A DNA stretch of 23,435 nucleotides from Anaerofilum sp. (GTDB lineage: Bacteria; Bacillota; Clostridia; Oscillospirales; Ruminococcaceae). The DNA lies in the NCBI GenBank assembly GCA_020024115.1, contig JAHHUF010000019.1, positions 1 to 23,435 of the forward strand, in the 5' to 3' direction. This document shows, piece by piece, positions 1 through 7,547 of the stretch (within the stretch, counting starts at the first letter, position 1; each line of letters begins with the position of its first letter). Both the position numbers and the translations under genes were made by a program. The notes beneath the pieces are model-generated. The model was not told where the DNA came from. It saw only the letters and a program-made list of their open reading frames with translations, and ran no database searches.

Positions 1-97
1 ATTAAGAAAAGATAAATTTTGCATTTCGTTTTATAAAATATTCTATCAAAGAAATTTTATAAAAACATGAAAAATTTCTTTTTTCTTTCCCCAAACA

Positions 98-158
98 AAA
101 AGGAAGGCTGTCATTGCATCCGCCCATCTTGGGTGAAGGCAGGCACAGCCTTCCTTTT
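98..158 (-). terminator. Probable terminator of the rplU-rpmA-obgE-mrnC unit
   Basis: A perfect 14-bp inverted repeat has arms AAAAGGAAGGCTGT (98-111) and ACAGCCTTCCTTTT (145-158). The 33-nt loop can form a smaller CCCA/TGGG hairpin. Read on the minus strand the stem is followed by TTTTTGTTT, as in an intrinsic terminator. The long loop is less usual, and both ends carry T runs, so it may act in both directions. Nothing gene-like was recognised at 1-97, which is very AT-rich. Confidence 0.6.
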
Positions 159-227
159 GCCTTATTATCCTCTTATAATCAAAAGAATTGTAACGCATCT
201 GCCAACCAGAGTTAAATAAACCGCAAT

Positions 228-607
228 TCAATCCACCTGACATATAGTTACTGTATTTCCGTTGTCCATATTCCAAAAGACATAAAATACATTTGGATAC
301 ATCGCACCATCTCGATTTACAGTTGCTTCAATCTGTCCAACAAAAAGCATTGGTTTCCCATTGTCAAATGGCCATTCTGCCGCCTGCAGTCAGACCGGAA
401 TTTCTCCATACGACCTGAAATCTTGGGCGATACATCCTTCCAAAACTGTTTTTTGTCCTCATCTTTTCCGTTATATTCTTGCAATAACTTCACAAAATAC
501 AGTTCGCTTTCATCAGAATACAATCGGTCAAAGCCATACTTGTTTCCCAATTACATCAGCTAAAATAAGTCCTCATCTGGGATTTCAGTTTCAAATTCAA
601 TCATCAT
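228..607 (-). pseudogene. Broken small gene of unknown family (two stops and a frameshift)
   Basis: The minus-strand frame starts at ATG 605-607 behind a GAGGTAAG ribosome binding site, 21 nt after mrnC. It is interrupted by TAG (560-562, codon 16) and TAA (551-553, codon 19), and then runs open through a segment beginning LGNKYGFDRLYSDE. Near 389-392 the plausible reading frame changes: the next frame reads AEWPFDNGKPMLFVGQIEA and then PNVFYVFWNMDNGNTV, to a TGA at 228-230. Restoring one base there joins both halves into a protein of about 126 residues. The PFDNGKPMLFVGQI segment is loosely like the core of YwqG/DUF1963 proteins, but that is a weak resemblance and I do not assign a family. 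Three separate lesions argue for real decay rather than one sequencing error. Confidence 0.65.
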
Positions 608-628
608 TCTTACCTCAATCAACAACAA

Positions 629-1039
629 TCAAGCTAAAAACTGTTCTGAATATTCTTTCCATATCAGTTCAAACAACTCTGTAATGCGCTCCTGACGGTG
701 CTGCAAATACAGCCAACCCAACAAAGATTCAAAGGCAGTGCTTGCCCGATACTGCTGAGGGGTCGCGTGTTTGGCAACACTTGCTTTGCTGGAATTTTTT
801 CCACGCTGTACCACTGCTTGTTCTTCTTCGGTCAGCATTGGCATCAAAAACTCCAAAATCTGGCTTTGTCCTGCTGCACTGACAAATTTTACAGCTCGGC
901 TATGCAGCTTTCCAGGGGAAAGCCTTGTTTCAATTACAAGACGCTGACGAACCAAAACTTCATAGACACCATCCCCCACAAATGCCAATGCAACGGGGGA
1001 CAGTTCTCTTACATCGCAATTATGATTTTCTGGCAGCAT
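629..1039 (-). CDS. mrnC: Mini-ribonuclease III
   Basis: The 136-residue protein matches Mini-RNase III, the RNase III catalytic domain without the double-stranded RNA-binding domain, which in Bacillus matures 23S rRNA ends. The signature FVGDGVYEVLVR has the catalytic aspartate at residue 23, the same number as in B. subtilis. The later segments KNSSKASVAKHATPQQYRAS and TAFESLLGWLYL also follow the family pattern. The start ATG has an AAGGAGG site 6 nt upstream. It lies 11 nt downstream of obgE, so the two are very likely co-transcribed. Pairing an rRNA-maturation nuclease with the ribosome-assembly GTPase ObgE makes functional sense. In Bacillus mrnC sits elsewhere, next to cysS. Length and motifs are normal. 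Confidence 0.93.
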   Translation of the reverse strand: MLPENHNCDVRELSPVALAFVGDGVYEVLVRQRLVIETRLSPGKLHSRAVKFVSAAGQSQILEFLMPMLTEEEQAVVQRGKNSSKASVAKHATPQQYRASTAFESLLGWLYLQHRQERITELFELIWKEYSEQFLA

Positions 1040-1050
1040 ATTTTGCCTCC

Positions 1051-2322
1051 TTAGAATACATAATCAAATTCAAATTCGCCAATGCGAATGGTATCATCTT
1101 CCTGTACACCAAGTTTAACCAGTTGCTCCAAAATGCCGCTTTCGCCCAGCTGCCGTTGGAAATACTGCAAACTCTCATAGTCGTCCATATCGCTACCATA
1201 CAAAATGCGCTCCAGCCAAGGTGCTTCAATTTCCCATGCTGCATCGTCTGCACGGGTGATGGTAAACGCACGGTTGTCTCCAACCTGTTTTTCGGGACGG
1301 ACATACTCTGGCTCATATACCACCACAGAAGGCAATTCCTGCAATTTATGGTACACCTCTGCCGGAATACTCTCCAACCCTTGATGTGCTGCTGCAGAAA
1401 TGGCATGGAACACCAAGCCTTTGCCCTCAATATAGTTTTTAAAACTCTCAATTTGCTCGGGAGTTGCCACATCGCACTTATTTGCCAACACAATTTGTGG
1501 GCGTGCTGCCAATTCAGGGCTGAAGTTTTCCAGTTCTGTGTTAATTTTCTCAAAATCTTCGATGGGGTCACGACCCTCACAGCCCGAAACATCCACCAAA
1601 TGCAACAACAAACGGCAGCGTTCTACATGACGCAAAAAGTCATGTCCCAGTCCAATCCCTTCGCTTGCACCCTCAATCAAACCGGGAATATCTGCTGCCA
1701 CAAAGCTCGCCTCAGGGCCAACCTTTACCACACCCAATACAGGAGAAAGGGTGGTAAAATGATAGTTTGCAATTTTGGGTTTTGCTGCACTCAGCACACT
1801 AATCAAGGTGCTTTTTCCAACATTTGGGAATCCAATCAAGCCCACATCTGCAATCAGTTTCAATTCCAAACGAATTTCAAATTCTTCGCCAGGCAAACCA
1901 GGTTTTGCAAAACGGGGAATCTGGCGGGTAGGGGTTGCAAAATGGCTGTTTCCCCAGCCACCTCTGCCGCCTTTTGCTACAATCACAGGCTCATCGCCTG
2001 AAATATCAGCCATCACCAGACCACTCTCAGCATCTTTTACCAAAGTGCCGCGAGGAACACGAATCACCAAATCAGGGGCATTTTTGCCGCTGCATCGACC
2101 TGCTCGTCCGGGGTCACCGTTTTGGGCTGCATATTTTCTTTTATATCTAAAATCCATCAAAGTGGAAAGGTTGTCATCTGCTTGAAAGATAACATTTCCA
2201 CCACGACCGCCATCGCCACCATCAGGTCCACCGGCGGCAACAAATTTTTCACGGTGAAAGCTCACTGCGCCGTTTCCGCCATCACCGGCTTTAATTTTTA
2301 TTTTTGCTACATCAACAAACAT
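1051..2322 (-). CDS. obgE: GTPase ObgE/CgtA, large ribosomal subunit assembly factor
   Basis: This 423-residue protein has the three-part layout of Firmicute Obg. A glycine-rich Obg fold spans about residues 1-158 (with GGPDGGDGGRGG). The G domain follows: P-loop GFPNVGKST at 164-172, the G2 region HFTTLSP, the G3 motif DIPGL at 211-215, NKCD at 281-284 and SAAA near 309. A C-terminal OCT domain runs from about 350 to the end. Obg proteins bind the maturing 50S subunit and respond to GTP and ppGpp. The start has a GAGGAG site 6 nt upstream. The gene follows rpmA after an 88-nt gap holding a hairpin that could reduce read-through from the ribosomal protein genes. Spo0B, which sits here in Bacillus, is absent, as is usual for Clostridia. 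Confidence 0.97.
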   Translation of the reverse strand: MFVDVAKIKIKAGDGGNGAVSFHREKFVAAGGPDGGDGGRGGNVIFQADDNLSTLMDFRYKRKYAAQNGDPGRAGRCSGKNAPDLVIRVPRGTLVKDAESGLVMADISGDEPVIVAKGGRGGWGNSHFATPTRQIPRFAKPGLPGEEFEIRLELKLIADVGLIGFPNVGKSTLISVLSAAKPKIANYHFTTLSPVLGVVKVGPEASFVAADIPGLIEGASEGIGLGHDFLRHVERCRLLLHLVDVSGCEGRDPIEDFEKINTELENFSPELAARPQIVLANKCDVATPEQIESFKNYIEGKGLVFHAISAAAHQGLESIPAEVYHKLQELPSVVVYEPEYVRPEKQVGDNRAFTITRADDAAWEIEAPWLERILYGSDMDDYESLQYFQRQLGESGILEQLVKLGVQEDDTIRIGEFEFDYVF

Positions 2323-2373
2323 TTTTTACTCCTCTTTGTGGGGAGGGAGCCGCTGCCGCCTCCAAACGAACAA

Positions 2374-2398
2374 AAGACCGAGCCAAGGGCCCGGTCTT
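2374..2398 (-). terminator. Hairpin between rpmA and obgE, possible partial terminator
   Basis: Arms AAGACCG (2374-2380) and CGGTCTT (2392-2398) enclose a second GCC/GGC pairing with a 3-nt loop. On the minus strand the stem runs into TTTTGTTCGTTT, an interrupted T run. This could act as an attenuator, making more L21/L27 message than obgE message, or simply protect the 3' end of the rpmA message. No separate promoter for obgE was seen in the gap, so some read-through is expected. Confidence 0.5.
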
Positions 2399-2410
2399 GC
2401 TTCTTTGCAA

Positions 2411-2662
2411 TTACTGCTTAATGCTTACTTGTTTGCGGTCACGGCCCAAACGCTCGAAACGAACGGTACCATCTACCAGAGCAAACAGAGTGTCGTCGCT
2501 ACCGCGGCCTACATTTTCACCTGGGTGAATATGAGTGCCACGCTGACGGACCAGGATATTGCCAGCCAGAACGAACTGACCGTCGGCGCGCTTAACGCCC
2601 AAACGTTTGGACTCGGAATCGCGGCCGTTTTTAGTAGAACCTACGCCTTTCTTATGTGCCAT
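2411..2662 (-). CDS. rpmA: 50S ribosomal protein L27
   Basis: The 83-residue protein is L27, whose N-terminal tail reaches the peptidyl transferase centre. It begins MAHKKGVGSTKNGRDSESKR and contains the conserved segments GNILVRQRG and PGENVGRG. The ATG follows a GGAGGTG ribosome binding site. An in-frame TAA lies just upstream of that site, so no longer N-terminus is possible. Most Firmicute L27 proteins carry a short N-terminal extension ending in a phenylalanine-phenylalanine motif that the protease Prp removes; this one has the mature-type N-terminus directly. The prp gene normally between rplU and rpmA is also missing: the two genes are only 22 nt apart. Confidence 0.97.
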   Translation of the reverse strand: MAHKKGVGSTKNGRDSESKRLGVKRADGQFVLAGNILVRQRGTHIHPGENVGRGSDDTLFALVDGTVRFERLGRDRKQVSIKQ

Positions 2663-2684
2663 TTGTGTTACACCTCCGTTTTAA

Positions 2685-2996
2685 TTAGCCATTGATAGCG
2701 GTGATTTCCACCTTAGTATAGGGCTGACGATGACCCATGTGACGGGCGCTGCCCTTCTTGGGACGATAGGTGATGATGTTCAGCTTTTTGCCCTTGCCGT
2801 TTTTCAGAACTTTTGCCTCAACAGAAGCGCCTGCAACGGTGGGAGCGCCGAACTTTACATTGCCTTCCTCACCAACAACCAGAACGGAATCGAAGGTGAT
2901 GGTAGCGTCCTGCTCAGCGTTCAGCTTCTCGATGAACAGCACGTCGCCTTTTTCCACGCGGTATTGCTTACCGCCAGTAACGATAACTGCGTACAT
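2685..2996 (-). CDS. rplU: 50S ribosomal protein L21
   Basis: The 103-residue product begins MYAVIVTGGKQYRVEKGD, the typical L21 N-terminus, and ends with the conserved region YRPKKGSARHMGHRQPYTKV. L21 binds 23S rRNA in the large subunit. The start at 2996 is chosen because the family begins there and a GAGG site lies 9 nt upstream; a frame open further upstream (to 3065) would add unrelated residues translated from the leader. It is the first gene of the unit, 79 nt or so downstream of the predicted transcription start, and is followed directly by rpmA. Confidence 0.97.
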   Translation of the reverse strand: MYAVIVTGGKQYRVEKGDVLFIEKLNAEQDATITFDSVLVVGEEGNVKFGAPTVAGASVEAKVLKNGKGKKLNIITYRPKKGSARHMGHRQPYTKVEITAING

Positions 2997-3075
2997 AGGT
3001 ATTACCTCACATAAATAAGACTCGCTGGACAACAGGGCGGTGCTGCGCACTCTTAGGAAGCCCATACCAAGCGGC
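2997..3075 (-). promoter_or_regulatory. rplU 5' leader, possible L21 leader element
   Basis: The transcribed leader of about 79 nt contains a GCCGCTTGGTATGGGC stretch. A hairpin pairs GGGC with GCCC and encloses a GTGC-GCA-GCAC stem-loop. Many Firmicutes carry a structured leader ahead of rplU that is thought to mediate autoregulation by L21. Position, size and structure fit, but I am judging by eye without a covariance model. Confidence 0.45.
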
Positions 3076-3081
3076 TATACT

Positions 3082-3110
3082 ACTATAACACAATTTTTCT
3101 GCCTTTGCAA
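3082..3110 (-). promoter_or_regulatory. Housekeeping sigma promoter of rplU
   Basis: On the minus strand, TTGCAA (3105-3110) and TATAGT (3082-3087) are separated by exactly 17 bp. A TG one base upstream of the -10 gives an extended -10 as well. Transcription would start near 3075. This is a strong-looking promoter, as expected for a ribosomal protein operon. It lies in the 142-nt gap after folD. Confidence 0.8.
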
Positions 3111-3138
3111 GAGATTTCCTGAGATTTTTTGGGTTTTT

Positions 3139-3990
3139 TCAGGATTTCATCTGTCTTTGTGCTGCTAAAAGGGTGTTTTTCATCAGCATTGCACGGGTCA
3201 TCAGCCCAACCCCTCCAGGCACAGGGGTTAAATATCCGGCAATTTCTTCCACATCCGATGCCACATCGCCACACAGTTTTCCCTGTTCGTTGCGATTGAT
3301 GCCAACATCAATCACCACTGCATCAGGTTTGACCATTTCTTTGGTGACAAACTCTGCTTTGCCAATAGCAGACACTAAAATGTCTGCTTTTCTGCATTGC
3401 TCTGCCAAATCGACAGTTTTAGAATGGCAGATGGTCACAGTCGCGTGTTTTTCCAAAAGCAGCATTGCAACAGGTTTGCCTACAATATTGCTTCTGCCCA
3501 GCACAACAGTGTGTTTGCCTGCAATTTCAACTCCTGTGCGTTCCATCATTTCAATACATCCAGCAGGAGTGCAGGGCAAAAAACAGTCCTGTTCAATCAG
3601 CATTTTTCCCACATTTTCAGGGGTGAATCCATCCACATCCTTTTCCGGAGGAATGGCTTCAATCACTGTTTGTGGGTTAATATGCTGCGGCAATGGCAAT
3701 TGAACTAAAATTCCATGCACTGTTTCATCTTCTGCCAGCTCTGCCAAAAGCTGCAAAAGCTGCTGCTCTGTGGTGGATTCGGGCAAACGATGAATGATAG
3801 AACGAATACCACATTCAGCACAATCCTTTTCTTTGCCGCCTACATACACTTTACTTGCTGCATTTTCCCCAACCAAAACGACTGCCAAACAAGGAAACAC
3901 ACCTTTTTGCTGCAAGTTCTCAACCTGCTGCTTCACCTGTTCTTTTATTGTCTGTGCGATTGGTTTTCCTTCGATACGCACTGCTCCCAT
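3139..3990 (-). CDS. folD: Bifunctional methylenetetrahydrofolate dehydrogenase / methenyltetrahydrofolate cyclohydrolase
   Basis: FolD interconverts 5,10-methylene-, 5,10-methenyl- and 10-formyl-tetrahydrofolate in the cytoplasm, supplying one-carbon units. The 283-residue length is normal. Visible signatures are SKVYVGGKEKDC with the active-site Tyr49 and Lys53, ILVQLPLP, the folate-side VDGF at about 118-121, the nucleotide-binding GRSNIVGKPVAMLL around 164-178, and the C-terminal PVPGGVGLMTRAML. The start has an AAAGGA site upstream. It is the last gene of the vanY-M16-M16-lgt unit, 39 nt after lgt. No clear terminator was seen before the rplU promoter, so some read-through into rplU is possible. 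Confidence 0.96.
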   Translation of the reverse strand: MGAVRIEGKPIAQTIKEQVKQQVENLQQKGVFPCLAVVLVGENAASKVYVGGKEKDCAECGIRSIIHRLPESTTEQQLLQLLAELAEDETVHGILVQLPLPQHINPQTVIEAIPPEKDVDGFTPENVGKMLIEQDCFLPCTPAGCIEMMERTGVEIAGKHTVVLGRSNIVGKPVAMLLLEKHATVTICHSKTVDLAEQCRKADILVSAIGKAEFVTKEMVKPDAVVIDVGINRNEQGKLCGDVASDVEEIAGYLTPVPGGVGLMTRAMLMKNTLLAAQRQMKS

Positions 3991-4029
3991 TCTGTTTTCC
4001 TTTCTTATGCAAGCTGTTTATTGTTTTTC

Positions 4030-4983
4030 CTACTCATTTTCCTGTGGTTCATCGTTTACAGGCTGCTGTTCTGCTATTTCAATATTATTTTCTTGTTTGA
4101 GTTGGGTTGGTTTTGTTGGTTCGATTTCAGGAATCACCAAAGGAACTCCTTTATACTTTTTACGCAGCAAAACCAGTGCAACCAAAGCGACAACAACACT
4201 CACTGCTGCAAGTGCTTGGCTGACCCGAATATTGCCCAGCATCAAAGAATCGGTGCGCAACCCCTCAACAATGGCACGCTCTGAGCCATACCAAATCGCA
4301 TACATCAAGGCAATCTCTCCATGAAAGCGCCGTTTTGGGATATACAGTGCCAACAAGACAAATCCCAGCAAGCACCAGATTGATTCATACAAAAAAGTGG
4401 GATGTACCGGCATAGAAGGGTCTACCACTACCCCTTGTTCTGCCAATGTCTGCTGCACTGATGTAAGGTATCGCTGGGTTTGTTCACTGTACATTCCCCA
4501 CGGCAAAGTGGTATTCGTACCAAATGCCTCCTGATTGAAAAAGTTGCCCCATCTTCCGATACCCTGTCCAAGCAAAAAGCCCATCAAAGCCAAATCGAGC
4601 ATTGGCAGCGGAGGCACTTTTTTCCATTTACAGAAAAGAACACCAAATCCAACGGCACCCAACACACCGCCATAAATCGCCAAACCACCATCACGCAGGT
4701 TAATCATATTCCAAAAACTGTCATAATCAAAAGAAATGAAAATGACATAATAGACTCTGGCACAAATGATAGCACAAACAGTGGTCAGCATAATTACATC
4801 CACCATTTTATCATCATTGATACCAAACCGCTTTGCATTGGCAAATGCAAAAAACAGAGCCAAACAAAAACCACCTGCAATAATCAAACCATACCAATAA
4901 ATATTGAAATCACCGATGGAAAAAGCAATCCGATTGATGTCAAATTCCAATCCCAGCCCTGGAAAAACCACATGATTAGTCAT
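4030..4983 (-). CDS. lgt: Prolipoprotein diacylglyceryl transferase
   Basis: Lgt moves a diacylglyceryl group from phosphatidylglycerol to the lipobox cysteine of prolipoproteins in the cytoplasmic membrane. The 317-residue protein has several membrane segments and the family signature GQGIGRWGNFFNQEAFG (139-155) including the essential arginine, plus MPVHPTFLYES further on. The E. coli His103 position reads Tyr here (LAIYGG), a variant I associate with other Firmicute Lgt proteins. A polar, Glu/Gln-rich tail of about 35 residues follows the last membrane segment. ATG 4981-4983 is preferred over an upstream in-frame GTG (4996-4998): it has a GAGGAA site and its ATGACTAA overlaps the stop of the M16 gene by 8 nt, suggesting translational coupling. 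Confidence 0.95.
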   Translation of the reverse strand: MTNHVVFPGLGLEFDINRIAFSIGDFNIYWYGLIIAGGFCLALFFAFANAKRFGINDDKMVDVIMLTTVCAIICARVYYVIFISFDYDSFWNMINLRDGGLAIYGGVLGAVGFGVLFCKWKKVPPLPMLDLALMGFLLGQGIGRWGNFFNQEAFGTNTTLPWGMYSEQTQRYLTSVQQTLAEQGVVVDPSMPVHPTFLYESIWCLLGFVLLALYIPKRRFHGEIALMYAIWYGSERAIVEGLRTDSLMLGNIRVSQALAAVSVVVALVALVLLRKKYKGVPLVIPEIEPTKPTQLKQENNIEIAEQQPVNDEPQENE

Positions 4984-6265
4984 CTTGTTCTTCCTCACTT
5001 TCCGGACGAATTACCACAGAAACGCTGTTTTCTTCCAGCAGCATTGTCTGCAATGCACTGTCGATGTCCTGTACTGTCAAATTCACAAGGCAGCTCATCT
5101 CGTCATATAAAGTATAGCCTTTCAGCGCACCTGCACACAATGCACCTGCGGTACCGGAAGTGCTGTCCAGTTCACAAACCAAACCGCCATACATTTGATT
5201 TTTGCACAGCATAAACAATTCTTCATTCACACCATCACAGCGCAGACGGTCAATTTCCTGCTGCAACAATTCCCGCACTTTCTCAGGCTGGTCTGTTTCT
5301 CCACAGAACATCAGGCAAAGAGCGTTCTCAATGCACAAAAATTCTCCGCTGAAATCTGCCCCTGCCAAACCGCTGTCATATAGTTCACGGTAAAACGGAG
5401 TCATTGCACCACACACCAACTCACTCAGCATATCGCAAATCAAAGCGGTTTTTAGCTGATTTTCAGTTGTTGGCGGAACTTCTTTATATCCCACCCCAAG
5501 CATGGGTTTAGAAACACTCATTTCAAACTCACGATATTTGCAAACGGTTTCAAAAGGCTCTTGAATGGGCAGTTTTTTCACATTTGGTTTTTCATGAGTC
5601 AGCCCTGCTCGCTCAATTGCATCCAAAATTTGCTGTTTGCTGATGTTACCTGCTGCTGCCAGCACCAGATTTGCAGGAGAATAAAAGGCTTTTACACATT
5701 CGTACAGCATTTCGGGGGTGATTTGGGCGATGCTTTCCTCACTGCCTGCAATGTCATCTTTGACAGGGTGGTTGTGGTACATTGATTGCAGCAAGCTGAA
5801 CATCATCCGCCATTCTGGGCTATCATCATACATTTTGATTTCCTGTCCAATAATTCCCTGCTCTTTTTCCACTGTTTCTTTTGTAAAATATCCACGACTT
5901 ACCAGTTTCAGCAAAATATCCAAAGCCTTTTCCACACCACAGGTGGTAGAAAACAGATAGCAGGTTTTGTCAAAGCTGGTGTAGGCGTTTGCGGATGCGC
6001 CCACTGCTGCATACTGTGCAAAAGCATCGCCTTCTTCGCTTTCAAACATCTTATGCTCCAAAAAGTGAGCAACCCCTGCCGGCAGTGTATGCTGCACCCC
6101 ATTCATTTCAAATTTGCAATCTGCAGAACCAAATCGAGTTCCACAAATGACATGAACATCACGATAGCCCTCCATTGGCTTTACCAAAACAGTCATACCA
6201 TTTTCCAATTGTATTGTTTCACACTGAGCTGCTGTGCGCAGTGCTTGAATTGTAGTTTCATTCAT
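4976..6265 (-). CDS. ymfH: M16 family zinc metalloprotease, catalytic member (YmfH-like)
   Basis: The 429-residue protein is an insulinase-type (M16B) peptidase. Its inverted zinc motif HFLEH is intact at residues 67-71. The third ligand is probably Glu142 in EKEQGIIGQEI, 75 residues after the first histidine, with the helper Glu135 seven residues before it. M16 enzymes form clam-shell chambers that degrade peptides of limited size. The gene starts 8 nt inside the previous gene, which encodes a second M16-fold protein lacking the zinc site. Such active/inactive pairs usually work as heterodimers. The pair matches the ymfF-ymfH arrangement of Bacillus. No signal peptide is evident, so a cytoplasmic role is likely. 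Substrates are not predictable from sequence. Confidence 0.9.
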   Translation of the reverse strand: MNETTIQALRTAAQCETIQLENGMTVLVKPMEGYRDVHVICGTRFGSADCKFEMNGVQHTLPAGVAHFLEHKMFESEEGDAFAQYAAVGASANAYTSFDKTCYLFSTTCGVEKALDILLKLVSRGYFTKETVEKEQGIIGQEIKMYDDSPEWRMMFSLLQSMYHNHPVKDDIAGSEESIAQITPEMLYECVKAFYSPANLVLAAAGNISKQQILDAIERAGLTHEKPNVKKLPIQEPFETVCKYREFEMSVSKPMLGVGYKEVPPTTENQLKTALICDMLSELVCGAMTPFYRELYDSGLAGADFSGEFLCIENALCLMFCGETDQPEKVRELLQQEIDRLRCDGVNEELFMLCKNQMYGGLVCELDSTSGTAGALCAGALKGYTLYDEMSCLVNLTVQDIDSALQTMLLEENSVSVVIRPESEEEQDD

Positions 6266-7526
6266 CCGCTGATTCCTCCTTTGTCAAAAGATATGCCACT
6301 GAAAAGCGGAATTTATTCATGGCTTGCTGCACCTGTTTCGGTGTCACTTCCAAAAGCTGCTGATGCACCTGCTCCGGAGAGTCTGTACAGTCTCGCCACA
6401 GTTGACCGATATACCAATTTTCCTGTGCCGAAATACTGTCCCCCACCGCAGCCAAACTGTTCAAAATAAAGCGGCGAGCATCCTCCATTTCTTTTTCGCT
6501 GGGCAAATCCTCGCACAAGGATTTCCACTCGTTCAAAATCGCCTGCTGTGCAGTTTCAGCATTTTCAGGTTCAATGCCACTGTCAATGCACATCATACCA
6601 CCAAAAGAGTTGAAGCTGGCAGCGCAATAATAGCAAAGACTTTGCTTTTCACGCACATTCATAAACAAACGGCTGGTGGGGCTTCCACCCAAAACAGCCA
6701 TTGCAATACGCATAGCAGAAAGTTCTTTTTCAATATCAAAGTTTTCTACCGTAAACAACAAACACAGCTTTGCCTGTACCATTTCCATTGTTTCGGTATA
6801 GGTTTGCAGCTCAACTGCCGGCATTGCCTGTGCCCCCGGCAATGGCTGCGGATTGCGAAGGATATTCTGCAATTCTGCCTGTACCAACTCTGCTGCTTGA
6901 TGTTCATCCAATCCGGAGCAGAATACTTCTACATGGCTGTTTTCCACAATCCATTTCCACGCATCAGTCACCTGCTGTGCAGTCAATCCTGCAACTTCCT
7001 CAGGATAGCCAATTCGCTCGATACCTGCGGGGTGATTGCCATAAAATTTTCTTCTTGCCTGACGCAAACAATACAGCCGCTTGTCATTGATTTCCCCTGC
7101 CAGTTCTTCTGCCAGTTTCTTCTTTTCGATTTCAATTTCAGCAGGGTCAAAAAGACCGTCTTTTAATGCTGGGCGAAAAACAGTTCCCAGTGCCAGCTTT
7201 GCATACTCTTTTGCCAGACACTCCCCCTGCAACGCAAATTGCTGCTGAATTCCATCCACACTGACAGTCAAACTACGGCAGGAACCGCTTGCAGTTGCAT
7301 CTGCGGATAAAGTCGCACCATATAGCTGCGCCAAACGGCAGGAAAGTGCTGTCGGGTCAGGGCAGTCTGCATAACCACGCTCCATCAAAAAGGGCAGCAA
7401 TGCGCAGGCGGTTGCCTTTTCACGGTTTGCGTGGTAGCGCAATTGTACTGTGATGCGGCAGCGGTTAAACTTTTCTGCTGGAAGGATATTCAAATAGGCA
7501 TTTTTTGCCAGTTCTATTCGTTTCAA
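6258..7526 (-). CDS. ymfF: M16 family protein lacking the zinc site, partner subunit (YmfF-like)
   Basis: The 422-residue product has the overall M16 fold layout, with an N-terminal half and a second half containing YYCAASFNSFGGMMCIDSG, typical of the C-terminal M16 domain. Where the catalytic member has HFLEH, this one has LLPFLMERGYADCP (about 43-56), with no His-x-x-Glu-His. It is therefore predicted to be a non-catalytic partner of the adjacent zinc-site protein. The start is TTG (7524-7526) behind an AGGAG site; no ATG fits. The gene overlaps the next by 8 nt and follows the vanY-like gene by 21 nt. Its role is probably to complete the chamber and bind substrate, as in other M16B heterodimers. 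Confidence 0.85.
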   Translation of the reverse strand: MKRIELAKNAYLNILPAEKFNRCRITVQLRYHANREKATACALLPFLMERGYADCPDPTALSCRLAQLYGATLSADATASGSCRSLTVSVDGIQQQFALQGECLAKEYAKLALGTVFRPALKDGLFDPAEIEIEKKKLAEELAGEINDKRLYCLRQARRKFYGNHPAGIERIGYPEEVAGLTAQQVTDAWKWIVENSHVEVFCSGLDEHQAAELVQAELQNILRNPQPLPGAQAMPAVELQTYTETMEMVQAKLCLLFTVENFDIEKELSAMRIAMAVLGGSPTSRLFMNVREKQSLCYYCAASFNSFGGMMCIDSGIEPENAETAQQAILNEWKSLCEDLPSEKEMEDARRFILNSLAAVGDSISAQENWYIGQLWRDCTDSPEQVHQQLLEVTPKQVQQAMNKFRFSVAYLLTKEESADE

Positions 7527-7547
7527 ATTGATTTCTCCTATTCTCTG

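Noticed and set aside
925..2001. Long plus-strand open frame (358 codons) opposite obgE
   Set aside because: It is fully antisense to a certain ObgE gene, has no ribosome binding site and reads as low-quality protein rich in Cys, His and Gln, typical of a shadow frame.
4984..4998. Upstream GTG start for lgt, adding five residues
   Set aside because: The ATG at 4981-4983 has a GAGGAA site in place and matches the coupling pattern with the upstream gene; the GTG would overlap that site and lacks one of its own.
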